Source: Leuctra nigra (Eukaryota; Arthropoda; Insecta; Plecoptera; Leuctridae). From it: DNA of 64,000 nucleotides. Below, one piece after another: positions 10,650-22,369 of the stretch (position 1 is its first letter; each line of letters opens with the position of its first letter). The stretch covers positions 27,867,060 through 27,931,059 of the forward strand of contig OW203768.1 in assembly GCA_934045905.1 (NCBI GenBank), in the 5' to 3' direction. The position numbers and the translations under genes are program-made. Under the pieces are notes generated by a model. It searched no databases. It had not been told where the DNA came from and worked only from the letters and a program-made list of their open reading frames with translations.

Positions 10650-12360
10650 TCTAATAAAAACGCACAATTGGCGAGACAACGCTGTGACAAAACTACTGCA
10701 AAAATCGGACTGAAAATTTCACATAATATAAACAGCACTATAGAGCCCCGCCAAGTAATACATGACCCAATAAGCTCTCTTTCTGGACAAGGCAATGCTT
10801 AACTGAAGATGGAATACCATTAAAATAAAAATACTGATATGCTCGCAAAGAATTGTCTCTCGTGATAATTTTTTTCAACTCACGGAATGACCGATCATAA
10901 ATGCAAATCAAGGCTCTCTTATAGCTATATCTATGGAACGTGCACCAAACCCACACTAACCCCAATGTACACCTGTAGTGTACATACGTAAATTAGAAAC
11001 AAAGAAAACAAGTGAAACTATTTTGAAAATATTTAAATATATCGTGAATAACTCAATATTATTAAAACATTTTAAGCATGATAAAAAAATATGAACAGAT
11101 ACGACTCAATGAAGAATAAAAACAAAAACTGCAGTTGCATGGTATATAGAATTAAAATGATTTTTATAATATTTGAAACACAACAGAATAAAATGTATCC
11201 AACATGATGATCTAATTCAGATTCCAAAATTTTATTTAATCGAATCCTGTTTACAATTTAATTATCATGTCAGGAGATGTAACATCATAGTCTAGGGTAT
11301 TCTTCTCCGCAACCGACTGGCCTTGTCCATCACGGGGGGGGGGGGGGGGGGTCCAAAATAAGAATAATATATTTGAGACTGAATTAAAACAAATAGGCGT
11401 GATAATAAAATGGCATTTGATTTTATTTGCAATTATGATGAACGAAAAGTGGTATCGAGATTTAATCGAAGTTCGTCACTTTTTATGTAATCTTAAGAAA
11501 TTACGAAATTTACTATATAAAATGTTATGCATGTTTCCACTTTATAACTTATCCTGATTATTTAATCGTTCGCATATTCTCTGCACACATGAAAACATCA
11601 ATGAAAAATACAATATTATGTAGGTGTACCAACTAAAATCTTTTGATAAAATGCTAAGTTGTGAAGTCAGCACAAAATGTATATTCTTGGCTTGCTTGAT
11701 ATTTGTTTATATAGTCATATCAAAGAGAGACGTTATATTGGAAGTTAGGTCCAATATCAAAAGGTAACAATAAAATACACTCTGGACAGAAATGTTCCCT
11801 TGTGCCCCCCCCCCCCCCCCCCCCCCCGCATAACCCACCCCAAAAGAGTCAGCATTTATTCACATGAAATGTTGGTTTGCCGTGATTCAAGTCAAGGTCT
11901 CCAGTGGAAATTCCATTATTTACTTCACTGCCAAATGGATTCACGGCTTCCTTCACTTGGAAAGTTTCGAAGAAATTGACTATTTCAATGACAATTTTGT
12001 TTCTATTTAATATCTCTCTAAATACTTATCGGATTCAAACGAAACTTTTTGCTTGCCAGTTCGCTTGAAATTATGTACAGGAAAAATCAAGTTTCGTTGA
12101 AACTGGTGCTAAATTAGCGATGTCTATAGACGCTAATCGTAACGCAACTTCCGAGCTCCGGATTCCATGGCCAAATATTGTTCAGGTCGATTTGTGAAAA
12201 TTAGTTTCACTGCCTACTAAAATTTATTTTCACCGCTCAATTGAAATTGACGTTTAAAATTAAGAGGTCAGAAAAAGCGTTGTTTTTCACGAATAACTCG
12301 GTAAATACTGAACAGAATGTCGCGAAAGTGTTACTATAAATCAAGTCACGTAATTATGTA
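10650..12360. other. AT-rich stretch with two long homopolymers
   Basis: No gene was recognised. It holds an 18-base G run at 11334-11351 and a 23-base C run at 11805-11827. Confidence 0.6.
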
Positions 12361-12429
12361 CATTACTGGCGAGTTTCAACTTGATCGGGGGAAAATTCAA
12401 GATTTGTATAAAGAACCAAATTTTCAGCC

Positions 12430-13150
12430 ACGTTGCTACGGGGACGACGTTCTTCTCTTTTAAGCATATTATAGTAAAGGATACTAAGGTTTGATGTGTG
12501 AAAGTTTGAAATACATAACTTTTGTAGGAAACAAGTTGCAGCTGCTAGAATTTGGTTGTCGAAAAATCCATTATACGCGTGCACAAAATATGGCGCGTGT
12601 TCAGAAAACGTAAATTGTCCGGGAAGCAATTTCTTCAAAACCACTAAAGATATCAAGCTGAAAATTTCAATTATTATTTAAAACGTATTGTTATCAATTG
12701 TGTACAAATTTCAATCCATTGGGATCATTGAAACACAAATTGTAGTTTCTTGAAGTTGAGCTTAATAGCAGAGGTAAAATTTCACAAGTTTTCTTACACA
12801 TGATAATTTCAAAACGTGAAATTATCTCCCCGAGTTTCTGCGTTTAAGCTGAACTTCAAGATACCGTAACATTCGTTCCATCATTCCATATGAATTGAAA
12901 TTTTCACACAAATGCTAGCAACATATTTTGAATAAAATTGAATATTTTCAGTTTGATATCATTAGTAGTTTTGAAGAAAGAGCGTCCCGACCAATTGACT
13001 TTATTCGATTTTGCGACAACCAAATTCTAACAGCTGTAACGTTTTTTCCACAAAAGTTATGCTTTTCAATCTTTTAAACATGAAACCTTATAGTATGTTG
13101 ATTATATTATGTGAAATTTTCAGACCGATTTGTGCAGTATTTTCGTCACG
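12430..13150. repeat. Inverted repeat with arms of about 200 bp
   Basis: About 12440-12665 and 12940-13150 are similar in opposite orientation. Shared blocks are a TTTCTTCAAAACCACTAA-like block, AACTTTTGT near a run of Cs/As and ATTTGGTTGTCG. Divergence is substantial, so this is an old element. No coding sequence is seen. Confidence 0.65.
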
Positions 13151-13199
13151 CGATATCTCTCCAATTGAGCGTTTTTATTGGGCCACCCGGTATTTCTCA

Positions 13200-13470
13200 T
13201 CTTCCAATATATTCCGCGGTCTCCGCCACGGTCTAAGCGGCTAGGTCGATTGAACCGAAATTTTCACCACATATACAGAATTATGAACTTTTGAATTTTT
13301 TGTGCCGCCATTTTGAAACCGAAAGTGACGTCAAATCTCAAAAAACGGCTAGACTGATCGGAACGAAATTTGCGCCAATCGATTCAGACGGTCATCTATA
13401 TGAAATATCAAAAGACGGAATATACATGTACTATTACTGAAACCGGAAATGACGTCATAAAAAATCATAC
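13200..13470. repeat. ETS/CRE-type repeat, diverged copy
   Basis: Contains the TTCCGCGGTCTCCGCCAC phrase, a CGCCATTTTGAAACCGAAAGTGACGTCA variant and a CCGGAAATGACGTCAT block. It belongs to the same family as 22.4-23.6 and 39.3-41.3 kb. Confidence 0.7.
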
Positions 13471-15716
13471 TTAAATACCTCTTGCTACAATAACTACATA
13501 TTCAGAAGACTGATAATGAAACATAACATATATAAATAAACTATAGATGGCAGTGATTTCAGCCGCTATTTTGTTAACCGGCAGTGATGCTTCATGCATC
13601 ATGATGCTGAATGCATTTATGCATTCAGGAGGTAATTTATTAAATAATGCTGGGATCAAAGATTTTCTATTTCGCAACCCATAGGCATTGTAATGCAGAC
13701 CCGGAGCAACATACCTATCTCTATTTCTAGTCTGACAAGAATGCTGCACCGGAATCTTGAACTCTTGTTAAAAATAATTTGTTAAAATAAAAACATAAAA
13801 ATTAATTTGCCTCACAGACAGCAATTTACACTCCCTCGCACGTAAATCCTTATCAGGCCAGATGATTTTAAAAAAATCTTTTTTGTATTGAATCAATTTT
13901 ACTGAGGTGCGTATCAGTTGTAAAACCCCAAGCTAGAACACCATATCTAATAATAGACTCAACTAACGCAAAATAAACTGTAAGTAACGTGTTATGATTA
14001 ACAAAAGGCTTTCTAAATATACTTGTTCAGTAGTGTTTTCAATCTCTGTTTTACAGAAACAATCTGCAGATAATGCATTTTTGTTTTGGAGGTCGAAGCG
14101 ATGATGCAAGCAATCATAGTCATGATATATAATACGTACATTTCCTCTAACTTAAAAGTGGAGTGAATGTGCATTACTTTAGTTTTCTTGTTATTTATTG
14201 TTAAACCATTATCGTGAGCCCATCTCAACAAATTCGTGAAGTCAGATTGTAGCATCTCATTAGCAACTGAAAAATGCCTATAAACAGCAACAATCGCTGT
14301 GTCATCCGCATACAGAAAAACTGAACTCCTTGACACCACATTCAACATATCATTGACATAAATATAATATAGTAAAGGCCCCAGAATGGAACCCTGAGGC
14401 ACACCTGATGTTATAGGTTATAATTTACTGAATTTAGTTGTTAATTTTACTGTAATTAATCTATTCGATAAATAATTTTGAAGCCAATATAATAATGGAC
14501 CTCCAATTCCCATTTTTTGCAAAGCCCGCAACAATCGATCATGTAGGAGAGTATCAAAGGCTTTGGAGAAATCTATGAACACAGCTACTACATTGAGATT
14601 TTTATCTCAAGCCGAATAAACAACGTCTGAAAAGTCATTTAAGAGTTGACCAGTACTTTTACCTTTTTGAAACCCATATTGTTTTGAACTTATTAAATTG
14701 AATTTATTTAATTAATTCATTATCTGATCAGCAATATGCCTTTCCATAATTTTATCAATTGCTGGCAAAATGGCAATTGGACGATATATGATCTTTATGA
14801 TCTCCATTCTTAAAATACTGGTCTCAAAATTACATGTTAAGTATATCAGGAATTTGGCATAACCTAACCGAAAGATTAATAAAATTAGAAATAATTGGAC
14901 TAACAACATCTGCCATGAACTGTAAATCTTTGAACCTGATTTTGTCAATACCTGGACTTTTATTCGCATCAAAAGATAGAATGACTTTTTTAATTGATTC
15001 TGTAGTAGCACGAACATAATACATAGATGTGTCCACATTTGCCTCATCCCCTTCAATTGTCTCAATGGAACAATCGTGTTTAATTACTTCCACGCCCTCC
15101 ACAAATTCTTTAATAAATTTGTCAACAATGGTCGCTGTATCATAAACACTTCCCAAATGCTTCAATATGACTTCATCTACAGAGTTTATTTGCTTCTTTC
15201 CTATTATAGAATTTATTCCTTCCATGTCCTCTTAACATCAAATTTACACTCTTCAAAAAGGTTCTTATAATATCCCAATTTACTTTTCAATAACATCTTG
15301 TTTATATCATTCCTCAATTCTTTATATTGATCCCTGTACTGCATGTTAGTCTTGGCATTTTTCCATTTTCTAAAAATCATATCACTTTTTTTCATTAATT
15401 TTTTAAATTCATTTGTCACCCATGGCTTCGCACCTCTTTTGAACATCGCACCATCTACAGACCGTAGTTTGATATCTTCCGCATTAGCATACACCTCAAT
15501 AAAATTATCCCTCAATTTATCATACAAACTACACGGATCATTTATAACGGAAATGGCACCCCAATTCAAATTGCTCAATAGGCTGTTTACTTTCCTATCA
15601 TTTAATATAGCTATTAGTACAAGAGAGGAACTGTTTTGAGTCGGACAAATTTGCAACAGAATTTTTTCTTTTTGAATAATACTCAGAAAAATGTGCTTAT
15701 TAAGACCTCCCATCAC
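13471..15716 (-). pseudogene. LINE ORF2 remnant (jockey/CR1-like RT)
   Basis: Several frames read towards lower coordinates. 15716-15213 gives a linker region with RGAKPWVTNEFKKLMKKS. 15225-14830 contains FDANKSPGIDKIRFKDL (RT motif 0/1). Around 14580 a frame gives VAVFIDFSKAFDTLLHDRLL (motif A). 14402-14013 holds PQGSILGPLLYYIYVNDM and SSVFLYADDTAIVA (the catalytic YADD). 13749-13471 gives the C-terminal GLRNRKSLIPALFNKLPPE. Frameshifts and stops separate the pieces, so it is inactive. The copy at 24343-25440 shares the same C-terminal pattern, so the two belong to one family. Confidence 0.8.
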
Positions 15717-15719
15717 CGA

Positions 15720-16384
15720 GAGACCAACTCAAAATTTTAGCTATCAGTGTAATATGAGCTCTTTTCGAACATTCGTCATCTTGACAGTTTCGTGATAACA
15801 TCGAGCACAGCTCGAGATCGAGGCTAGTCATGGAGTGGATCATGTTACCAGTTACGCTCATAAAATTGCGAGTGGAATGTCAACAACCTGTCATCGTAAT
15901 TCTCAGATAATTCATTCATTCATTCCCTTTACACGATAGCAAGAACAGAGATATTTTATACTACAAACCATTCATACCCAACTTGTTAAAATTATATTGG
16001 AAAATTTATTTCTAATAATTATACTAAAAGTAAAATTGATCTATGAAAGAAATAAGTATAGGTAAATTTACAAATTGCTTAATGATTTATTACACCAAAT
16101 GAATAAATTAATACAGCTGAAAATGGTTTTATTCAAGGAACATTCATAATATTGTAAACGGCTAAGAATTATGACCGTATGACCATCGATTACCAAATTA
16201 TCGTATCAGGCGACAAGAAATAAGTATATATACATTTTGTACTTGAGTAATAATTAAAATCAGGGCAGATTTTCATTACCTTCATGAACATCCATAATGT
16301 TAAAATTATCCAACAAACGAATGAAATGAAATGATGTGGAATGACTACGAAGAAAGTAGGTAAACTACCTAAACTAATAATCGT
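15720..16384. other. Stretch without recognised features
   Basis: AT-rich. No frame, repeat or RNA was recognised. Confidence 0.5.
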
Positions 16385-16600
16385 TATTCAATAATTGTAC
16401 AAAAACAAACACTTGTAAATAGACTGCCAAGCACCTTTCCCCCTAAAAGGATTGAAATCTAAAAGAAGGGCCCAGCAATAGTATATTGTTGAAACATTTT
16501 CGCACTTAAAATTCGTGAAATCATTTCGCCCAGTTACTGCCGCCAAGCACAACACTATACGCCTAACGTTGTGTCCCAATTGGAAGAATTAAATCTATGT
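16385..16600 (-). mobile_element. 5'-truncated copy of the jockey-like LINE tail
   Basis: Closely matches 5590-5770, the 3' tail plus last codons of the LINE at 5748-7439. This is the expected shape of a short, 5'-truncated retrotransposition product. Confidence 0.65.
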
Positions 16601-16687
16601 AAACCATCATTGTAAACTTTAACAAAATTATAAAAATTAAAAACAACTTAAAAAAATTAATTTAAAATCGAAATTAAAAAAATTAAA

Positions 16688-16828
16688 AATAAAGCTTGGC
16701 GCATTGTGTCAAGAAGAAGGCAACATAAGAAAGAAGATGACGATAAAGGAGCAGAAGAAAGACAGAAAGTAGGAAGAAGATAGAAGAAGTCTACATGGTC
16801 GGTGCAAATTCAATGCGCCAAGCTTTAT
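16688..16828. repeat. Small inverted repeat
   Basis: AAAGCTTGGCGCATTG at about 16691 is matched by CAATGCGCCAAGCTTT at about 16810. The CTTGGCGCAT motif also sits inside the arms of the MITE at 25795-26190, so this may be a diverged relative. Confidence 0.5.
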
Positions 16829-16895
16829 AATAAATTTAGTTTACGTAGAAAGTTCAAGAGAATTGTCTCATTTCATTAAAAATCCTTTTGACTAT

Positions 16896-17111
16896 GTACA
16901 CTTGGCACATTTAAAATTGATCGGTGAGCAAATTTGAATGACTGCTGGTCATGTTCCATATCAATCAAAGCTTGTTATTATCATTGAAATGTGAGGTCAC
17001 CTACTAGAGTGAGACAAAGAGATCGCTTGGACTGACTTCTGATGGTGCGATCTAACATTTTTCAGCCAATCAGATTTATTGAACGATCAATATTAAATGT
17101 GCCAAGTGTAC
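16896..17111. mobile_element. ~215-bp GTACACT MITE, copy 1
   Basis: The ends read GTACACT...AGTGTAC. The left arm continues TTGGCACATTTAAAATTGAT and the right arm is its reverse complement apart from one base. The core holds CTGCTGGTCA, CTTGTTATTATCA, CACCTACTAGAG and an AGATCGC...GCGATCT stem. TA lies at both ends, compatible with a TA target. No ORF. Confidence 0.85.
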
Positions 17112-17217
17112 CTACATATTGATTGTTTTTGACAACGAAAAAGTAACGCCAGAGTGATGCATCAGAAGCGTGAAAGCCGTACTTCATATTGCAAAACTCG
17201 AAAACATTCACTACGAC

Positions 17218-17429
17218 CCCCCCCCCCCCCCCCCCTCCCGATAACCAGGAAAGAACCGACATCAATTTTCTTTTTTAAAAAATCCTGTGTAACACGTGTG
17301 AGTCGATTTGAGATGTCCGAGGGTGACACGATTAATTGGAAATGAACTATAATCTGACCAAGAATGTGCAAGAAAGACTTCATTTAAATGATCGATACTG
17401 TTGGGGGGGGGGGGGGGGGGGGGGGGGGG
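17218..17429. repeat. Paired C- and G-homopolymers
   Basis: An 18-base C run at 17218-17235 and a 27-base G run at 17403-17429 sit 170 bp apart. The glycine/proline-rich reading frames across them are artefacts. Confidence 0.8.
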
Positions 17430-17498
17430 ATGGGAACTCCTCTGCTCTCTATTCTCCTCGATGCTCTCTCTCATTTATCAGTACAAATTGTATATAAT

Positions 17499-17714
17499 GT
17501 ACACCCAACAAATCATAAAACTATATTCGAACGAAACATATTGCTGCTGGTCAGGTTACTGGACAATCAATCCTTGTTATTATCAATGAGATCAGAGCTC
17601 ACCTACTAGAGTTAGATGACGAGTTAGCATAGACTTCATCGGATGATGCCATCACATTTTTTTCAGACAATCCTTTTCTTTCAAATACCGTTTTATGATT
17701 TGTCGAGTGTATGT
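17499..17714. mobile_element. ~215-bp GTACACT MITE, copy 2
   Basis: The arms match each other (left ACAAATCATAAAAC, right GTTTTATGATTTGT) and differ from those of copy 1. The core shares CTGCTGGTCA, CTTGTTATTATCA and CACCTACTAGAG. Confidence 0.8.
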
Positions 17715-18640
17715 AGAGCTCTCGCCAGGCAAGTGAGAGGACCGGATTCCAGCCTCGGTTCGGCAGGATATTTTCTACTTCGCAAATCCCTTCTAATCGA
17801 TTCAAGAAAATTACTGAAAGTTATCATGAGGAAATTGAAAATTTATAAGTTGAAAGAAAACGTATAGCGCCTCAATATGAACAGTAATGAGTGTATCAAT
17901 GTTTAAATTTGATGCACTGGTGATACAGATGCAACTGACTTCAAAGGTTGTTGAATTATTTTAACCTTTATCTAAATTAATTAACTAGGACTTAGTGTAA
18001 TGTGTTAATGAGCGAGAACCGATATGGACAACATCTACAACCAAACACGCATCACTCATCAAAATAATAACAGTGTAACTACATTATTACCGATTTTACT
18101 AATGAACTCGGACACCACCCCATGCAGAAACCAAAGTTCTACCTAACTCTAAAACTAGTCACGTCAACTAAATAATATCCGTGAATTAGTTTTTCTTTAT
18201 AAAACACTATCGAATATCATAGAATACCATCATGAATATTGATAAAAGTGCTCAATATTCTCACAACATTGTCAAAACTATGAAGCACTATTAAATCATT
18301 ACCCGGTGATGAGATATACATTGAGCAACAAAATTGGGAGATGACTTTGTTCAGTTATGACCTACGACCAGTATTACTAAATATGGTCGAAGGTTTTTAC
18401 CATTTCTTTAATAACATTTGTGTAAATTAATTAGTAATTTAATTAATAAGATTTCTTGTGATATAATATCAAATGTTATAAAATCATCCCATCAGGAAAT
18501 ACACCTGACGAGTTGACAATTCAAATGGAATACTCAATTTCTTATATTTGGGTTCTTGATATTATGTTACATTACTTATCTATATCTTACTCAAAGCAAA
18601 AATGAGTTGTAATATAAACAAATAATCTTTCGTGAAATGT
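17715..18640. other. AT-rich stretch with a decayed Helitron 3' end
   Basis: Near 17985 the text ACTAGGACTTAGTGTAATG leads into TTAATGAGCGAG. This is a Helitron-family terminus in minus orientation in which most CpG positions have mutated. No gene was recognised in the rest. Confidence 0.5.
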
Positions 18641-18649
18641 TACGTTCTC

Positions 18650-19670
18650 ATAACGAATGCCGAAAATGTAAGCGGAAACAAAACTCCCGTTGCATTCGAT
18701 ATTTTTCTCTCAATATTTACCCAATTGACATGATTTTTTATTTAGGTCCACAAAGATGTTTATTTTCCCGCACTCAAAGCGAAATGTAGATAAACGCTCT
18801 TTGAGAGAACAATAAATTACTAAAAATCATCGCTTTCTACCATTTCTAAAATAGGGGTTATTTGTTAATTTGGGAATGAGCAAATAATAATAATAATAAT
18901 TCAATAAAAACTAACGAGTCCGTAGATTCGTCAGTCCTTCAACATTATTCTAGCGCAAAGAGAATGAAATAACCTCCTTTTTTTGCGGGAGACTTTCGTA
19001 AAAAAAAATCACTTTGAAGCAGCCTTATTGGTCAATAAGATTTCGCGTGAGATATTAAATGAGATCAAAAGGTAATCCTATCAGGTATTACAACTCAAGT
19101 AATTACTTTTCTTAGTTTTAATTGAATTACACATACTTTTTGTTTCATTGAAGGTTTAAAAGTCCGTGATGAGATCATATTACGATACTTGGAACTCAGC
19201 TTCAAGCAAACAGCTGGAAAGTGATAAACAACGCACTATTCAGAAATGTCACGTCCGCAGAATGATTTAATGTGACAAGCACTCTGAGATGTAAGTGATC
19301 CAAAATCCCCCCCTTCCACTCGTTGTTGGAAACTAAGATTTCAACTTCAAGATAATCGAATTTTTGTGGCTATAATTTTCGGGTCAATATGTCCCCGATT
19401 GGTCTGATTTTTTTAATGCAGATTCCCAAAAGATGCCTCTTTTGCTGTAAAGTGGCGGAATTTCGATATTCGCTCTGTGAGAGACGCAATAAATTATTAA
19501 AAAACATCGTTTTCTTAAATAATTTCTAAAATATAAGGGATGTTTGTTAATTTGGGGATGAGCAAATAATAATAATTCAATTAAAACAAATCTTCCCGTA
19601 GATTCGTAAGTCTTTCAACATTATTCTGGCGCAAAGATAATGAAATTATCTCCTATTTTGCGGGAGATTT
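18650..19670. repeat. Pair of diverged direct repeats (~330 bp each)
   Basis: About 18660-18990 and 19360-19670 share an ordered series of phrases. These include TTTCTAAAATA followed by TTGTTAATTTGGG-ATGAGCAAATAATAATAA, GTAGATTCGT-AGTC-TTCAACATTATTC and GCGCAAAGA-AATGAAAT. They are in the same orientation. No protein was recognised. Confidence 0.75.
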
Positions 19671-19679
19671 CCTGTCTTA

Positions 19680-21470
19680 AATGGAATAAATGGTCTAAGA
19701 ATAACACATACATGAATAATGGCCATTTTCACTTTGAAGGGGGGTCTTAACATACTAAAAGTCGTCGAAGATCGGACCATGGGGTATGATCTTAAATTGA
19801 CCTTAATTAAAATAATTATGCTAATTTATATATTTTTTTGGCTACTAAATATTAACATTTTTCTGATTTTTTTTCGCCTATAATACAACTTGTTATGTAT
19901 ATTACTTGACAAAATTATTGAAACATCCATACTTTAAAGCAATTGATTAAAAATTAATTAAAAATAAAAAATCGACTTGATTTGATGTTATCGTGTATGA
20001 TCTAGGCTGTGGGGTACAAAAATTAACATTTTCGTTTTTTTCTTTTTGCATTGTACTCACAGATCCTTGGTTATTTACAGGAAAAAAGTCGCCGACGATT
20101 GAACAACTCATATGACCTGTAATTGACCCTAATTAATTGAATTCATAACACTACAATATTATATTTCTTTCATTCAATAATAACATATGTTTATAGCCCA
20201 TTCAACACTTTAACCGAATTCTATTGAGACAATAGCATACTCAGCATTTTATTTTCTCTGAAAATAAATGAATTATTTAAAATGCAGGGTAATTAATTAA
20301 TTAAAAATTGATTTATTTTGAGAGATACCGTAAATATAGGTTGTGAGGTATCAAATTAAAGATGGTGAAACGGAGATAACGAAAAAAATATTTGATACTA
20401 TACATGATGGTCGAATTGTAAGCTTTTGGGGTCAATCAAGGTCACTTGGGGTGTCTGACACCTAATGATTAATGAACAAAGCGGATCCTGGAAGATTCGT
20501 GCCAGTGGAAACTGCGGCGCTTCATTCATACTTCTTGACTTCATGATAAGAACTGCAAAACCCCAGTTTATTCAGTGTATCGATAAGAAATCGGTAAGCC
20601 AAGTGGTGATGCATCTGTACGGAAAGTCCACTTAACTAATTGTGACAGAATTCAGTGCAGCCAATTCGGTTCCAAAGCGCGATAAAACCGTTTGATTTCA
20701 AGACTGAATGCGTGTTTTGTACCCATTTTGTACAAATGGTACCATGGTACCATTTGTACCATGTCAAACGGTGAATCAAACGAATCAAACGTTTGAACAA
20801 ATTTGAATTGTATATCAAAAATTTAAAATTAACCAACAAGGAATAATACAAATATTAATACCACCTAACATCGCCAAAAGTTGTAACATGGTTTGAATTG
20901 TATATCAAAAATTTAAAATTAACCAAAAATTTTAAAAGGGAGCAAAAAATTTTGCCCTTTGCCTCATATTAATTATATTTCACAATTATAGAGTGATTTC
21001 ATGTTATGAGCATTCAATCAATAGATAAAATGGCATAGATTCATGCTATAATATTTGTTTTATATTTGGAATGACCTACCACTGGGGAGACAAGGGAGGG
21101 GGATGATTTAATTTAAATATTGATTTCAATTAATTATACAAATTTAATATCACTTTAAATTGTAACAAGGTCCAAATAATATATAAAAACATAATTTTAA
21201 CAAAATTTGTTAGGAGGTGCAAATTTGTCACCCTTATAGAATAGTACAATAGTTTATTTTTCGGTAAAAGTGTGCCGCTTTTGGTGCTTTTATCACTAAA
21301 TGCGCGATTTTGGTCTAATCGGCTCCACTATTTATATTGAGGTGAATTACAGTCCGATTTCGTCACAGCAATGTCTCGCTAATTGTGCGTTTTTCGGGCC
21401 ACCCAGTGTAATATATATAGTAGGATAATATTTGCAATTTGCAGTTGGTATATTAATTTAAATAATATGG
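19680..21470. other. AT-rich intergenic stretch with a 30-bp palindrome
   Basis: 20730-20759 is a perfect palindrome centred on CCATGG (core GGTACCATGGTACC). A ~35-bp direct repeat, beginning TTTGAATTGTATATC, occurs near 20803 and again near 20893. No gene is seen. Confidence 0.6.
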
Positions 21471-21474
21471 GTTT

Positions 21475-21683
21475 AATTGTGTATAAACAACTTTATTTTA
21501 AGCCGACGTTTCGAGATCCGTGGTGATCCCTTCTTCAAGGCAAAAAGTACAATTAGTTCAGATGTCAAAAAATTTAAAACAGAAAATACGATACACAGCT
21601 TGAATGATTCTATGGTTCTAAGATTCTGAGGAGAAGGAGGAGGAGGAGGAGGAGGAGGAGGAGGAGGAGAAGAAGGAGGTAAT
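21475..21683 (-). other. Probable 3' UTR of the elongase, with transposon-like tail
   Basis: Follows the elongase stop codon. It begins with a TCC-rich microsatellite (GGA repeats on the plus strand, 21628-21680). It ends in a segment reading, on the minus strand, CTTGAAGAAGGGATCACC, then CGAAACGTCGGC, then AATAAA at 21497-21492. Such an AAGAAGG...CGAAACGTCGG tail is typical of retroelement ends, so the polyadenylation signal may have been supplied by a transposon. Inference; no transcript data. Confidence 0.45.
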
Positions 21684-21881
21684 TTATTGAATTTTTCGAG
21701 ACAACTCCTGATTGTTGACACCTAAGAGATCCGTCTTCTTGTAAGTTGACTTGTAGAAGATGGTGAAGAGAACGAGGAAACTGGTCGCGTGTGCGATCAA
21801 AATGTAAGTCTGCGTTTTGTCATGCTTACAGTCGAACACCAGCAGGGCCGTGAAGTACGCGATCATCACACAGAACTGCAC
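21684..21881 (-). CDS. Fatty-acid elongase (ELOVL family), last exon
   Basis: The last of six recognised exons of one gene. It starts after a CAG acceptor with VQF, completing the conserved T-x2-Q-x2-Q motif begun on the previous exon (T-W-L-Q-L then V-Q). It encodes two hydrophobic segments and a polar tail, ending SRKIQ and a TAA. The gene family catalyses the condensing step of very-long-chain fatty-acid elongation (malonyl-CoA plus acyl-CoA to 3-ketoacyl-CoA) in the ER membrane. The tail lacks an obvious dilysine KKxx ER-retrieval signal. The splice phase (0) matches the donor at 28318. 65 codons. Confidence 0.9.
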   Translation of the reverse strand: MQFCVMIAYFTALLVFDCKHDKTQTYILIAHATSFLVLFTIFYKSTYKKTDLLGVNNQELSRKIQ

Positions 21882-22109
21882 CTGGAATACATCATGTGGC
21901 ATTAGTTTGTTAATCATTCGAGTAAAAAATACTGATCACCAACTGATCACCAACTGATCACATCAATTGTAAACCAATTTCATCACCAATTCATCACATT
22001 TGTTTCAAAATGTGATTGATAGTGATCAAGTGGAGCGGTCGCTTCACACAGCCAAGTCGTACCGTACACTCACAGTAACTCAACATACCGTTACTACCTA
22101 ATAAACTAA

Positions 22110-22306
22110 GGAGCAGACCAAACACTTTTACTGTAAGCAATAACATGGCATTTTCGGCCTACTGGATCTTAAAATTCGAAAATCTCACATTGTTGCGAAA
22201 TATCTTAATTTCGAGCTATGGCCCACCCCACCCCCTATACCAAATTTGGGAACAACAGGTTATGTCATTTGCGAGCAAGAGGGCCGTGAAAGCAATGAAA
22301 TTACAC
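22110..22306. repeat. Dispersed module linked to the ETS/CRE repeats, copy 1
   Basis: Contains TTTTACTGTAAGCA, CACTGGATCTTAAAATT and AATCTCACATTGTTGCG variants, ending in GAGGGCCGTGAAA. Two more copies at about 39030-39215 and 40546-40722 also stand just before ETS/CRE-like blocks. The module and blocks therefore probably form one composite repeat. Confidence 0.75.
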
Positions 22307-22369
22307 CCCTTTTAAAAGCTATCTTATGATTCAGATTCAGATTCAGATATCAGGAAACGTTGCTATCAC

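Noticed and set aside
17154..17474. Open frames rich in glycine or proline across G/C runs
   Set aside because: They are direct translations of homopolymers. There is no conserved domain, and they overlap in several frames.
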